Shown: in pieces, positions 1 through 5,410 of the stretch
Layout: each line of letters begins with the position of its first letter
Position numbering within the stretch: position 1 is the stretch's first letter
NCBI GenBank assembly: GCA_937127205.1
Contig: CAKZLS010000207.1
Location: forward strand, 1 to 5,410
Origin: an uncultured Rhodospirillales bacterium
GTDB taxonomy: Bacteria > Pseudomonadota > Alphaproteobacteria > Rhodospirillales > Defluviicoccaceae
Direction of reading: 5' to 3'
Length of the DNA: 5,410 bases
Translations under genes and position numbers: made by a program
The notes under the pieces: model-generated
The model's input: only the letters and a program-made list of their open reading frames with translations
Database searches by the model: none
Told to the model about the DNA's origin: nothing

Positions 1-75
1 CAGAAAGCGGCATTATCGATTTTTTTCACGGTAAATTCTACTGTGCATGGGGTTGATATCGACTTTTTGGTTTGA

Positions 76-84
76 CCCCCCCCC
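76..84. repeat. C9 homopolymer run in the hisG upstream region
   Basis: Nine consecutive C residues follow TTTGA in the non-coding leader, about 175 bases before hisG. A T7 run lies at 20-26. The first ~75 bases are clearly more AT-rich than the rest of the window. Nothing else in positions 1-259 looks like a gene: the short reading frames there have no recognisable protein and no good ribosome-binding site. The tract could vary in length by slippage or be a sequencing-error site. No function is assigned. Confidence 0.8.
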
Positions 85-177
85 TCAGCATGCGGTCATC
101 CCGATCAGCATCTGTCCTTGCGAGAGTTTTTCCGGTGCCCGGCGAGGATCATCGTTTCCCGGTTCGCTCTCAGCGGG

Positions 178-206
178 TTGCACAATGGCGGGGCCTGGGC
201 TATGCG
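178..206 (+). promoter_or_regulatory. candidate sigma70-type promoter for hisG
   Basis: TTGCAC (178-183) and TATGCG (201-206) are separated by exactly 17 bases. This would give a transcript starting near 213 with a leader of about 47 bases before the hisG ATG. The -35 box is a fair match but the -10 box fits at only three of six positions. This is an inference from spacing and position only, and other promoters further upstream are equally possible. Confidence 0.25.
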
Positions 207-259
207 GGCGGCCCGAGATCATCAATCCCTATAGACAGCCAACCTGAAGTGAACCACCG

Positions 260-1132
260 ATGCCGCAATTGAAGATGGGAATACCCAAGGGCAGCCTCGA
301 GGCCGCCACCGTGGACCTGTTCGGACACGCGGGGTGGACGATCTCGTCGCGCTCGCGCAACTACTTCCCGTCGGTGGACGACCCGGAGATGACCTGCGCG
401 CTGGTGCGCTCGCAGGAGATGGGGCCGTACGTGGCGTCGGGGTCGCTGGACGCCGGGCTGACCGGCATGGACTGGGTGACGGAGACCGAAGCCGACGTGG
501 CGGTGGTCTCGGATCTCGTATACTCCCGGGCCACAGATCAGCCGGCGCGGTGGGTGCTGGTGGTGGATCGGGACTCCCCGATCCAAACGGTGGAGGATTT
601 GGCCGGCAAAACCATCGCCACCGAGCTCGTTGGCGTGACCCGGCGCTATCTGGCCGAGCGCGGCATCGCGGCCAAGGTGGAGTTCTCGTGGGGCGCCACC
701 GAGGCCAAGGTGGTGGAGGGCATGGCCGACGCGGCGGTGGAGATTACCGAGACCGGCAGCACCATCCGCGCCCATGGGCTGCGCATCGTCTGCGACCTGC
801 TGCACACCCACACCGTGCTCATCGCCAACAAGGACGCGCTCTCGGACCCGTGGCGGCGCGCCAAAATCGATCAGGTCGCGCTTCTGTTGAACGCAGCACT
901 GGCGGCCCGCAACAAGGTCCTGGTGAAGATGAACGCACCGGCGGCCAGGCTCGACGACGTGGTGGCGCTATTGCCCAGCCTTAACGCCCCCACCGTCAGC
1001 CCGCTCAGCGACGCCCAGTGGGTTGCGGTGGAAACGGTGGTCGACCGCCCCGTGCTGCGAACCCTGATCCCGGCCCTCAAGGCCACCGGCGCCGAGGGCA
1101 TTCTGGAATTGCACCTCAATAAGATGGTGTAA
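260..1132 (+). CDS. hisG: ATP phosphoribosyltransferase, long form with C-terminal regulatory domain (HisG)
   Basis: This enzyme condenses ATP with PRPP to give phosphoribosyl-ATP, the first committed and feedback-controlled step of histidine biosynthesis, in the cytoplasm. The 290-residue product opens with the family's 'GIPKGSLE' stretch (residues 7-14). It continues with 'SRNYFPSVDDPE' (32-43), 'LDAGLTGMDWV' (63-73) and 'ATELVGVTRRYLAERG' (120-135). The PRPP-binding loop is 'EITETGSTIRAHGL' (161-174). Residues from about 218 to the end, including 'PTVSPLSD' (244-251) and a final 'LNKMV', match the ACT-like histidine-sensing domain, so this is the long, self-regulated form that does not need HisZ. 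The start at 260 has GAAG (246-249) 10 bases upstream; an in-frame ATG at 275 would remove conserved residues. No other his gene lies in the window, and the next gene is 224 bases away. No histidine-codon leader peptide precedes it. The family assignment is very secure. Confidence 0.96.
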   Translation: MPQLKMGIPKGSLEAATVDLFGHAGWTISSRSRNYFPSVDDPEMTCALVRSQEMGPYVASGSLDAGLTGMDWVTETEADVAVVSDLVYSRATDQPARWVLVVDRDSPIQTVEDLAGKTIATELVGVTRRYLAERGIAAKVEFSWGATEAKVVEGMADAAVEITETGSTIRAHGLRIVCDLLHTHTVLIANKDALSDPWRRAKIDQVALLLNAALAARNKVLVKMNAPAARLDDVVALLPSLNAPTVSPLSDAQWVAVETVVDRPVLRTLIPALKATGAEGILELHLNKMV

Positions 1133-1196
1133 GTCCGGCTCTTTCTTTCGGTGCTCCCCGCCTAGCGGCTGGTTCCGTTCTCCCCCCGGTTCGCGC

Positions 1197-1287
1197 TATC
1201 CCATGGCGACCCAATCTGGGCGCGCCGAAACGCATGAAAAGGTGCATGATCCCCACGGCACACCTCGCGACCCCAGGGTATCCCATG
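1197..1287 (+). repeat. 9-base direct repeat TATCCCATG, two copies 82 bases apart
   Basis: TATCCCATG occurs at 1197-1205 and again at 1279-1287, both in the non-coding spacer between hisG and the paaY-like gene. The copies are each near a CGACCC-type string (1208-1212 and 1268-1273). The spacer otherwise shows no convincing hairpin followed by a T run, so hisG has no clear intrinsic terminator here. A chance repeat is possible at this length. Confidence 0.4.
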
Positions 1288-1290
1288 CTA

Positions 1291-1320
1291 GACCATGTTT
1301 GACCACGCGAGACCATTAGC
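1291..1320 (+). repeat. three in-phase GACCAY decamers upstream of the paaY-like gene
   Basis: GACCAT (1291), GACCAC (1301) and GACCAT (1311) repeat with an exact 10-base period, close to one helical turn, ending 36 bases before the paaY-like start codon. The block is bracketed on the right by GCCGTGG (1319-1325), whose reverse complement CCACGGC lies at 1253-1259. Helically phased short direct repeats are the usual form of tandem operator half-sites for OmpR-type and some other regulators, so a regulatory site for the downstream gene is a reasonable inference. No specific regulator can be named. Confidence 0.35.
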
Positions 1321-1339
1321 CGTGGACAAAACTGGAACT

Positions 1340-1345
1340 GGGGAG
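1340..1345 (+). promoter_or_regulatory. ribosome-binding site of the paaY-like gene
   Basis: GGGGAG lies 11 bases before the ATG at 1357. It is a good Shine-Dalgarno match, though the spacing is slightly long, and it supports this start. Confidence 0.6.
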
Positions 1346-1356
1346 CGACATCAATC

Positions 1357-1968
1357 ATGGTCAAGGTGTTTTCCATCGACGGGGTGACGCCCGTGGTCCA
1401 TCCCACCGCTTTCGTGCACCCGCGCGCGGTGCTGATCGGCGATGTCGTCGTCGGCCCCGGGGCCTACGTGGCGCCGTGCGCGTCCTTGCGCGGCGACATC
1501 GGGCGGATCGTCGTCGGCGAGGGCGCCAACGTCCAGGACAGCTGCCTGTTGCACTGCTTTCCCAACGCCGAATGCGTGATCGAGGACTGGGGCCACGTGG
1601 GCCACGGCACGGTCATGCACGGCGCCCGGGTGGGCCGCCACGCGCTCATCGGCATGAACTCGGTGCTGAGGGACGGCTGCGTCATCGGCGAGGCCGCCTT
1701 CGTGGCCGCCATGTCGTTCGTGCCGGCCGGCTTCGAGGTGCCGGAGCGGACCCTGGTTGCCGGAGTGCCGGCAAAGGTGCGGCGCGCGCTGACCGACGAG
1801 GAAATGGCCTGGAAGCGTTCGGGCACGGAGGAGTATCACCGGATCGCGGCGCGCAGTCTCGCGACCATGCAAGAAGTGGACGCATTGACCGAAGAGGAAG
1901 CCAACCGTCCAAGCCTGCGGGTAGAGACACTCCACCCCCTGCACGTCACAAGGGGCGGTAAATCCTAA
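1357..1968 (+). CDS. paaY: PaaY/CaiE-type hexapeptide-repeat protein, gamma-carbonic anhydrase family
   Basis: The 203-residue product is a left-handed beta-helix of hexapeptide repeats, seen as turns such as 'VLIGDVVVGPGAYVAP' (25-40) and 'ARVGRHALIGM' (90-100). Family landmarks are 'SLRGDIG' (43-49, with R45 and D47), 'NVQD' (58-61), and three likely zinc-binding histidines: H66 ('LLHCF'), H83 ('GHVGHG') and H88 ('VMHG'). The C-terminal helix 'MAWKRSGTEEYHRI' (150-163) is typical of PaaY/CaiE and separates this protein from plain YrdA-type gamma carbonic anhydrases, as does the full length near 200 residues. PaaY is known as a thioesterase that protects phenylacetate degradation from dead-end CoA products; CaiE belongs to carnitine metabolism. 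Neither a paa nor a cai operon is visible in this window, so the physiological role is inferred from family only. The gene converges on the EAL gene and overlaps it by 4 bases at the stop codons (1965-1968). Confidence 0.85.
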   Translation: MVKVFSIDGVTPVVHPTAFVHPRAVLIGDVVVGPGAYVAPCASLRGDIGRIVVGEGANVQDSCLLHCFPNAECVIEDWGHVGHGTVMHGARVGRHALIGMNSVLRDGCVIGEAAFVAAMSFVPAGFEVPERTLVAGVPAKVRRALTDEEMAWKRSGTEEYHRIAARSLATMQEVDALTEEEANRPSLRVETLHPLHVTRGGKS

Positions 1969-4900
1969 TCGGCACGTTGATGGGTTGGCATCGCCGGTCC
2001 CTGACGGAGGCGCAGACGACGGGACGGAATGGCTTTCCCGCTTGGCGAGGGTAGCCGGCGGCCGTCGCGCAGGATCTCGGTGAATTCCTCGGCCGGAACC
2101 GGTTTCGAGAAGTAGTATCCCTGCATCATCTCACAGCCTCGGTCGCGGAGGAACCTGAGTTGCGCCTCTTCCTCCACGCCCTCGGCGATGACGTTGAGAT
2201 TGAGCCGGTGGGCCATGGCGATGACGGTGTCGGCAATGGCGGCTGCATCGGGGCTGGTGGTCACGTCGAACACGAACGACCGGTCGATCTTAAGGGTGCT
2301 AAGCGGCAGCCTGCGCAGATAGCCGAGCGACGAATAGCCGGTGCCGAAGTCGTCCACGGAGATGGCGATGCCCATGGTATTGAGCGTGCGGAGCGTCTCC
2401 GTCGTCTGCTCCAGATCGGCGAGAAACGCGCTTTCGGTAATCTCGATGCCCAGGCTGTCAGGCGGGAGGCCCGCTTCCGATAGAGCGGAGAAAATAGTGG
2501 AAATGAGCCGGCCGCGCTGGAGCTGGCGGCTCGACACATTGACCGCGATCCGCAAGGCGTCAAACCCCTGATCGCGCCAGGCCCTGTTCTGGCGGCAGGC
2601 GCGGCGCAGCACCCATTCGCCGATAGCCTCGATCAGACCGCTCTCCTCGGCCAGGCCGATAAATTCGTCCGGCGGAACCAAACCGCGTTGCGGGTGGTTC
2701 CAGCGCAATAGCGCCTCCGCGCCCACCACCTGGCCCGATCGCAGATCCACCACGGGCTGGTAGTGCAGGTCGAACTGGTCGCGCTGCAGGGCGTGCCGGA
2801 GATCCTGGCCCAGACTGATGTATTCGGCGGCCTTGGCGTTCATGCCCGTCTCGAAGAATTGGAACGTATTGCCGCCCAGTTCCTTGGCTCGAACCATGGC
2901 TGCGTCGGCATTCTTCAGAAGAACGAACTCGTCCCCGCCGTCTTCGGGGAACACGGCGATACCGATGCTGGCATGAACCAGCACCTCCTGGCCGTCCACG
3001 ATGAACGGCTCGGCCAGGATATTGAGGATCTCGGGAACAACGGCGGTGGCGTGATAGCGATCGCTGCCCTCGGTGAGCAAAATCGCGAACTCGTCGCTGG
3101 CCAGCCGCGCCACCGTGTCGGCGGGGTCGATCCATCGTGACAACCGCCCAGCCACCTGCCTGAGAATCTCGTCGCCGCCGCTGGGGCCAAGACCTTCGTT
3201 GATGTGACGGAAGCCGTCGAGATCAAGGAACATCAGATTCAGTGACCAGCCGTCGCGCCGCGACATGGCGAGAGAGCGTGTCAGCCGGTCGAAGAACAGA
3301 GTGCGATTTGGCAGGTCCGTCAACTGGTCGTGGCTCGCCTGATGCTGCAGCCGTTCCTCGAACAACCGCCTGGCCGTCACATCCTCGCTGACCGACAGAA
3401 AATGGGTGATTTCGCCGCCGGGGGCTCGGATCGGAGAAATCGACTGCGCAACCCAGAAATTTTCGCCGCTTTTCTTTACGTTGCAGACCTCTCCGCGCCA
3501 GGGCTCGCCTGTCCGGACGGCATCGGCGATGGCGCGGAGATCTTCCTCGGGGGTCTGGGCAGATGCCAGGAACGCGGGGGTCTGACCGAGCACCTCGTGG
3601 CGCGCATAACCGGTCACGTCGACGAATTTCGGATTGACGTACTCTATGCGGCCGCGCGTATCGGTAATGATGACCAGGGCGGGGCTTTGCTCCACCGCCT
3701 GCGACAGTTTGCGAATGGTTGCGTCGGCCTCGTGGCGCCGGGTCATGTCGCGAACCACCGACAGCACGCAAGGCTCGCCGTTCAATTCCATCAATCGAGC
3801 CGACAGCGAGCCGAACCGGGTGGCGCCGTCGCGGGTTCGAAATGCCGACTCGAAATCGCGAACTTCACTGTGTTTCAACAGCTCCCGCATCACCATGCGT
3901 TCCCAGCTGCGTTCGCTCCAAAGGCCAAGATCGGTTACCGGCCGCCCGATCACGTCGCCACGGGAATAACCCGTCAAGCCGCCAAACCCCTTGTTGACCT
4001 CAAGCACCACGCCGTCGCTAACCCGGGTAATGACGATGGCGTCCGGGCTGGTGTGAAAGGCCGTCGCGAACCGCGTCTCGCTGGCGCGCAGGATATGGGC
4101 GCTCCGTCCGCGATGAACGGCGGCGCCGATAATGCCGGCCGCCGCCCGCAACGCCTCGATTTCGACGTCGGCCCAAGGAGCCGAGGGGGAGAGCCTGTCG
4201 AATCGCAGAAATCCCCACCATAGATCGCCGGCAAACACCGGTACCGCAAGTACCGAGTGGACCGCTTCGCCCGACAGAAATGATTGTTCTTCCACGGACA
4301 GGGTGCTCGTTTCCGCCGCCACCACGGCGCCTTCGCGCAGCTGTTGCTCCCAACCGCCGAAGCCGAACGCCTGCAGCGGCATGTCACGATGGAGCGGACG
4401 GGGTCGGTTCTTGATCACCCGAGGGTGAGACCAGTGGAACCGGTTCTTCGCGCAGGCTTCGCCGGCAGCGTTGGTCACCGCCTCGAACAGATGGAGCCCG
4501 TGTGTCCCGGACGCCTCGCCAAGCCGGGCAACCACGTCGGGCATTTCCGGGCGCCAGTCGGACGCGGCGAGGAGAACGGTGGCGGCACGGCTGATGGCCT
4601 CCAGCACGGCATTGCGCCGGCGCAGAGCTTGTTCCGCCTCACGACGTTCCGTTACGTCCTCGGCGGTTCCGCGGTAGCCGAGGAAATCGCCGGTCTCGAG
4701 GGAGAACACCGGGGTGCCGCTGAGCAGAAAATAACGGGGCGCGCCATCGTGGGCGATCACTTCGCACGGGACATTGCGAAAGGGCGTTCGGGATGTCAGT
4801 TTGCGAACGGCACCGCGCGCCCGGGACAGTGTGACAATCTTGAACAGCGGGCGGCCGCGGAATACGCTGGGGTGATGGCCGAGCACATCCAGTACCCGGT

Positions 4901-5075
4901 CCGAGACGAATGTCACATTGAGGTCGGCGTCCGTTTCCCAGATCCAATCGGACATCAGGCGGGTCAGATCGTCCAAGCGTTGGCGAAGATCCACGGCCGA
5001 GGACGGCGTGGATTTTTGAGTAATGCCGGCTCCGTCCGCGATCGCATTCGGTGATTTGACATCAGCCTTAACCAT
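1965..5075 (-). CDS. sensory PAS-GAF-PAS-PAS-GGDEF-EAL protein, predicted c-di-GMP phosphodiesterase with degenerate GGDEF
   Basis: A 1036-residue protein with no transmembrane segment or signal peptide, so probably cytoplasmic. Domains in order: PAS1 about 33-146 ('SDWIWETDADL' to 'TAEDVTERREAE'); GAF about 152-325 ('HSVLAVPVFAGDLWWGFLRF'); PAS2 about 328-448; PAS3 about 455-572 ('VEQSPALVIITD', 'YVNPKFVDVTGY'); GGDEF about 575-742; EAL about 755-1003; then a basic tail. In GGDEF the signature reads ASDEF (659-663), 'LGHxxGD' is 'LGPSGGD' (629-635), and the inhibitory-site position reads DPAD (650-653), not RxxD. D618 and N626 are kept. The EAL active site looks complete: E787, N846, E878, D908, D909, K929, E965 and Q985, with an intact 'DDFGTGYSS' loop. 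From family knowledge this predicts c-di-GMP hydrolysis, with the GGDEF domain perhaps acting as a GTP-binding regulator or being only weakly active. The ligands of the PAS and GAF domains are unknown. The start overlaps the upstream DUF2336 gene by 8 bases. Confidence 0.93.
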   Translation of the reverse strand: MVKADVKSPNAIADGAGITQKSTPSSAVDLRQRLDDLTRLMSDWIWETDADLNVTFVSDRVLDVLGHHPSVFRGRPLFKIVTLSRARGAVRKLTSRTPFRNVPCEVIAHDGAPRYFLLSGTPVFSLETGDFLGYRGTAEDVTERREAEQALRRRNAVLEAISRAATVLLAASDWRPEMPDVVARLGEASGTHGLHLFEAVTNAAGEACAKNRFHWSHPRVIKNRPRPLHRDMPLQAFGFGGWEQQLREGAVVAAETSTLSVEEQSFLSGEAVHSVLAVPVFAGDLWWGFLRFDRLSPSAPWADVEIEALRAAAGIIGAAVHRGRSAHILRASETRFATAFHTSPDAIVITRVSDGVVLEVNKGFGGLTGYSRGDVIGRPVTDLGLWSERSWERMVMRELLKHSEVRDFESAFRTRDGATRFGSLSARLMELNGEPCVLSVVRDMTRRHEADATIRKLSQAVEQSPALVIITDTRGRIEYVNPKFVDVTGYARHEVLGQTPAFLASAQTPEEDLRAIADAVRTGEPWRGEVCNVKKSGENFWVAQSISPIRAPGGEITHFLSVSEDVTARRLFEERLQHQASHDQLTDLPNRTLFFDRLTRSLAMSRRDGWSLNLMFLDLDGFRHINEGLGPSGGDEILRQVAGRLSRWIDPADTVARLASDEFAILLTEGSDRYHATAVVPEILNILAEPFIVDGQEVLVHASIGIAVFPEDGGDEFVLLKNADAAMVRAKELGGNTFQFFETGMNAKAAEYISLGQDLRHALQRDQFDLHYQPVVDLRSGQVVGAEALLRWNHPQRGLVPPDEFIGLAEESGLIEAIGEWVLRRACRQNRAWRDQGFDALRIAVNVSSRQLQRGRLISTIFSALSEAGLPPDSLGIEITESAFLADLEQTTETLRTLNTMGIAISVDDFGTGYSSLGYLRRLPLSTLKIDRSFVFDVTTSPDAAAIADTVIAMAHRLNLNVIAEGVEEEAQLRFLRDRGCEMMQGYYFSKPVPAEEFTEILRDGRRLPSPSGKAIPSRRLRLRQGPAMPTHQRAD

Positions 5076-5410
5076 GGAGCCCGGCTTTCCGTTTCAGTTC
5101 CCTGACCGCGACCATGTAATCGGCAGTGCGCTGCCATTTTTTCAAAACGATGGAGGCGGCCGCGCGCGGCGTGGCATCGAACAGCGCAGGCGCCGACTCA
5201 CTTGGTGCGCCGGCCCGGGTTTTACCGGCGGGGCGCGCCTTACGGCTGAGGTCGAGCAAAGAGCAGAATGCCCGGCGGTTCAGACCCACGGCCTTGCAGG
5301 CGACGGCAAGTCCTTCGCCCTTGGCCTCAAACAACAGGCGCAGGACCATATCCCGTTCCAAACCGGTGATCCGCCCGAACATCGAGACGAACAGATTGAT
5401 TTCGCCTTGC
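5068..5410 (-). CDS. DUF2336-family protein, C-terminal part (5' end outside the window)
   Basis: The frame is open to the right edge, so the gene is partial. The first internal ATG at 5382 is not a convincing start because the upstream codons (reading QGEINLFVS) continue the family pattern. The visible ~113 residues carry the DUF2336 C-terminal style: 'LFVSMFGRITGL', then 'LRLLFEAKGEGLAVACKAVGL', then 'LLDLSRKARP', and near the end 'LFDATPRAAASIVLKKWQ' with 'YMVAVRELKRK'. DUF2336 proteins are alphaproteobacterial, alpha-helical and of unknown function. The stop TAA (5070-5068) overlaps the start of the downstream GGDEF-EAL gene in the string ATGGTTAA, so the two are probably one transcript. 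The family call rests on remembered sequence pattern, without a search. No catalytic motif is seen. Confidence 0.7.
   Translation of the reverse strand, partial: QGEINLFVSMFGRITGLERDMVLRLLFEAKGEGLAVACKAVGLNRRAFCSLLDLSRKARPAGKTRAGAPSESAPALFDATPRAAASIVLKKWQRTADYMVAVRELKRKAGLHG
5085..5090 (-). promoter_or_regulatory. ribosome-binding site of the GGDEF-EAL gene, inside the DUF2336 gene
   Basis: On the minus strand GGAAAG lies 9 bases before the ATG at 5075-5073, within the last codons of the DUF2336 gene. Its position supports this start and suggests translational coupling, since ribosomes finishing the upstream gene stop at 5068, just past the new start codon. Confidence 0.5.

Noticed and set aside
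47..247. Small plus-strand frames before hisG as a leader peptide or attenuator
   Set aside because: They contain no run of histidine codons and no terminator/antiterminator pair, so a his attenuator is not supported.
200..811. A 203-residue minus-strand open frame across the hisG start
   Set aside because: HisG on the plus strand is unmistakable, and this translation is a His/Arg/Gly-rich composition artefact.
1158..1168. CCGC-CTA-GCGG hairpin as a hisG terminator
   Set aside because: The stem has only four pairs and is not followed by a T run.
1299..1327. TTGACC at 1299-1304 as the -35 box of a paaY-like promoter
   Set aside because: No acceptable -10 hexamer lies 16-18 bases downstream, and the string is part of the decamer repeat.
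1351..1944. A 197-residue minus-strand open frame antisense to the paaY-like gene
   Set aside because: The plus-strand product has clear hexapeptide repeats and metal ligands; the antisense frame is a shadow.
1936..1955. CCCCT/AGGGG stem at the end of the paaY-like gene as a terminator
   Set aside because: A five-pair stem with a ten-base loop and no T run is too weak.
3126..3137. RWID (residues 647-650) as a c-di-GMP inhibitory RxxD site
   Set aside because: It is three residues too far upstream. The position five residues before ASDEF reads DPAD, so the I-site appears absent.
3330..4223. A 297-residue plus-strand open frame antisense to the GGDEF-EAL gene
   Set aside because: It lies wholly opposite a gene with clear domains, and its translation shows no recognisable family. 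Long antisense frames are common in GC-rich coding DNA.
4284..5054. A 256-residue plus-strand open frame antisense to the PAS1/GAF part
   Set aside because: Same reasoning: the opposite strand is clearly coding, and this frame has no motif and no credible ribosome-binding site.

Overview
The window is GC-rich, apart from an AT-richer first ~75 bases. It holds three complete genes and one gene cut off by the right edge. It looks like a free-living alphaproteobacterium, most likely near Rhodospirillales. That guess rests on the DUF2336-type protein at the right edge and on a PAS/GAF-rich, membrane-free GGDEF-EAL protein whose first PAS domain has an 'SDWIWETDADL' opening. The genus cannot be fixed from the sequence alone.

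Layout. Positions 1-259 are a non-coding leader with a T7 run, a C9 run and a weak candidate promoter. Positions 260-1132 (+) encode a long-form ATP phosphoribosyltransferase (HisG), the first enzyme of histidine synthesis. Positions 1133-1356 are a spacer with small repeats, including three GACCAY units exactly 10 bases apart just ahead of the next gene. Positions 1357-1968 (+) encode a PaaY/CaiE-type hexapeptide-repeat protein of the gamma-carbonic-anhydrase family. On the minus strand, 5075-1965 encodes a 1036-residue PAS-GAF-PAS-PAS-GGDEF-EAL protein. Its GGDEF motif is degenerate (ASDEF) and its EAL site is intact, so it is predicted to be mainly a cyclic-di-GMP phosphodiesterase under sensory control. 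Upstream of it on the same strand, the 3' end of a DUF2336 gene (5410-5068) overlaps its start by 8 bases.

How the genes work together. The two plus-strand genes have no evident functional link and are separated by 224 bases. The two minus-strand genes overlap and are probably co-transcribed and translationally coupled, which suggests a DUF2336/c-di-GMP signalling pair. The paaY-like gene and the EAL gene converge and overlap by 4 bases at their stop codons, leaving no room for a terminator between them.

No tRNA, rRNA, CRISPR array, insertion sequence or attachment site was seen. Most of the window is ordinary. The points most worth a second look are the DUF2336 to GGDEF/EAL coupling, the split catalytic status of the GGDEF-EAL protein, and the phased decamer repeat ahead of paaY.
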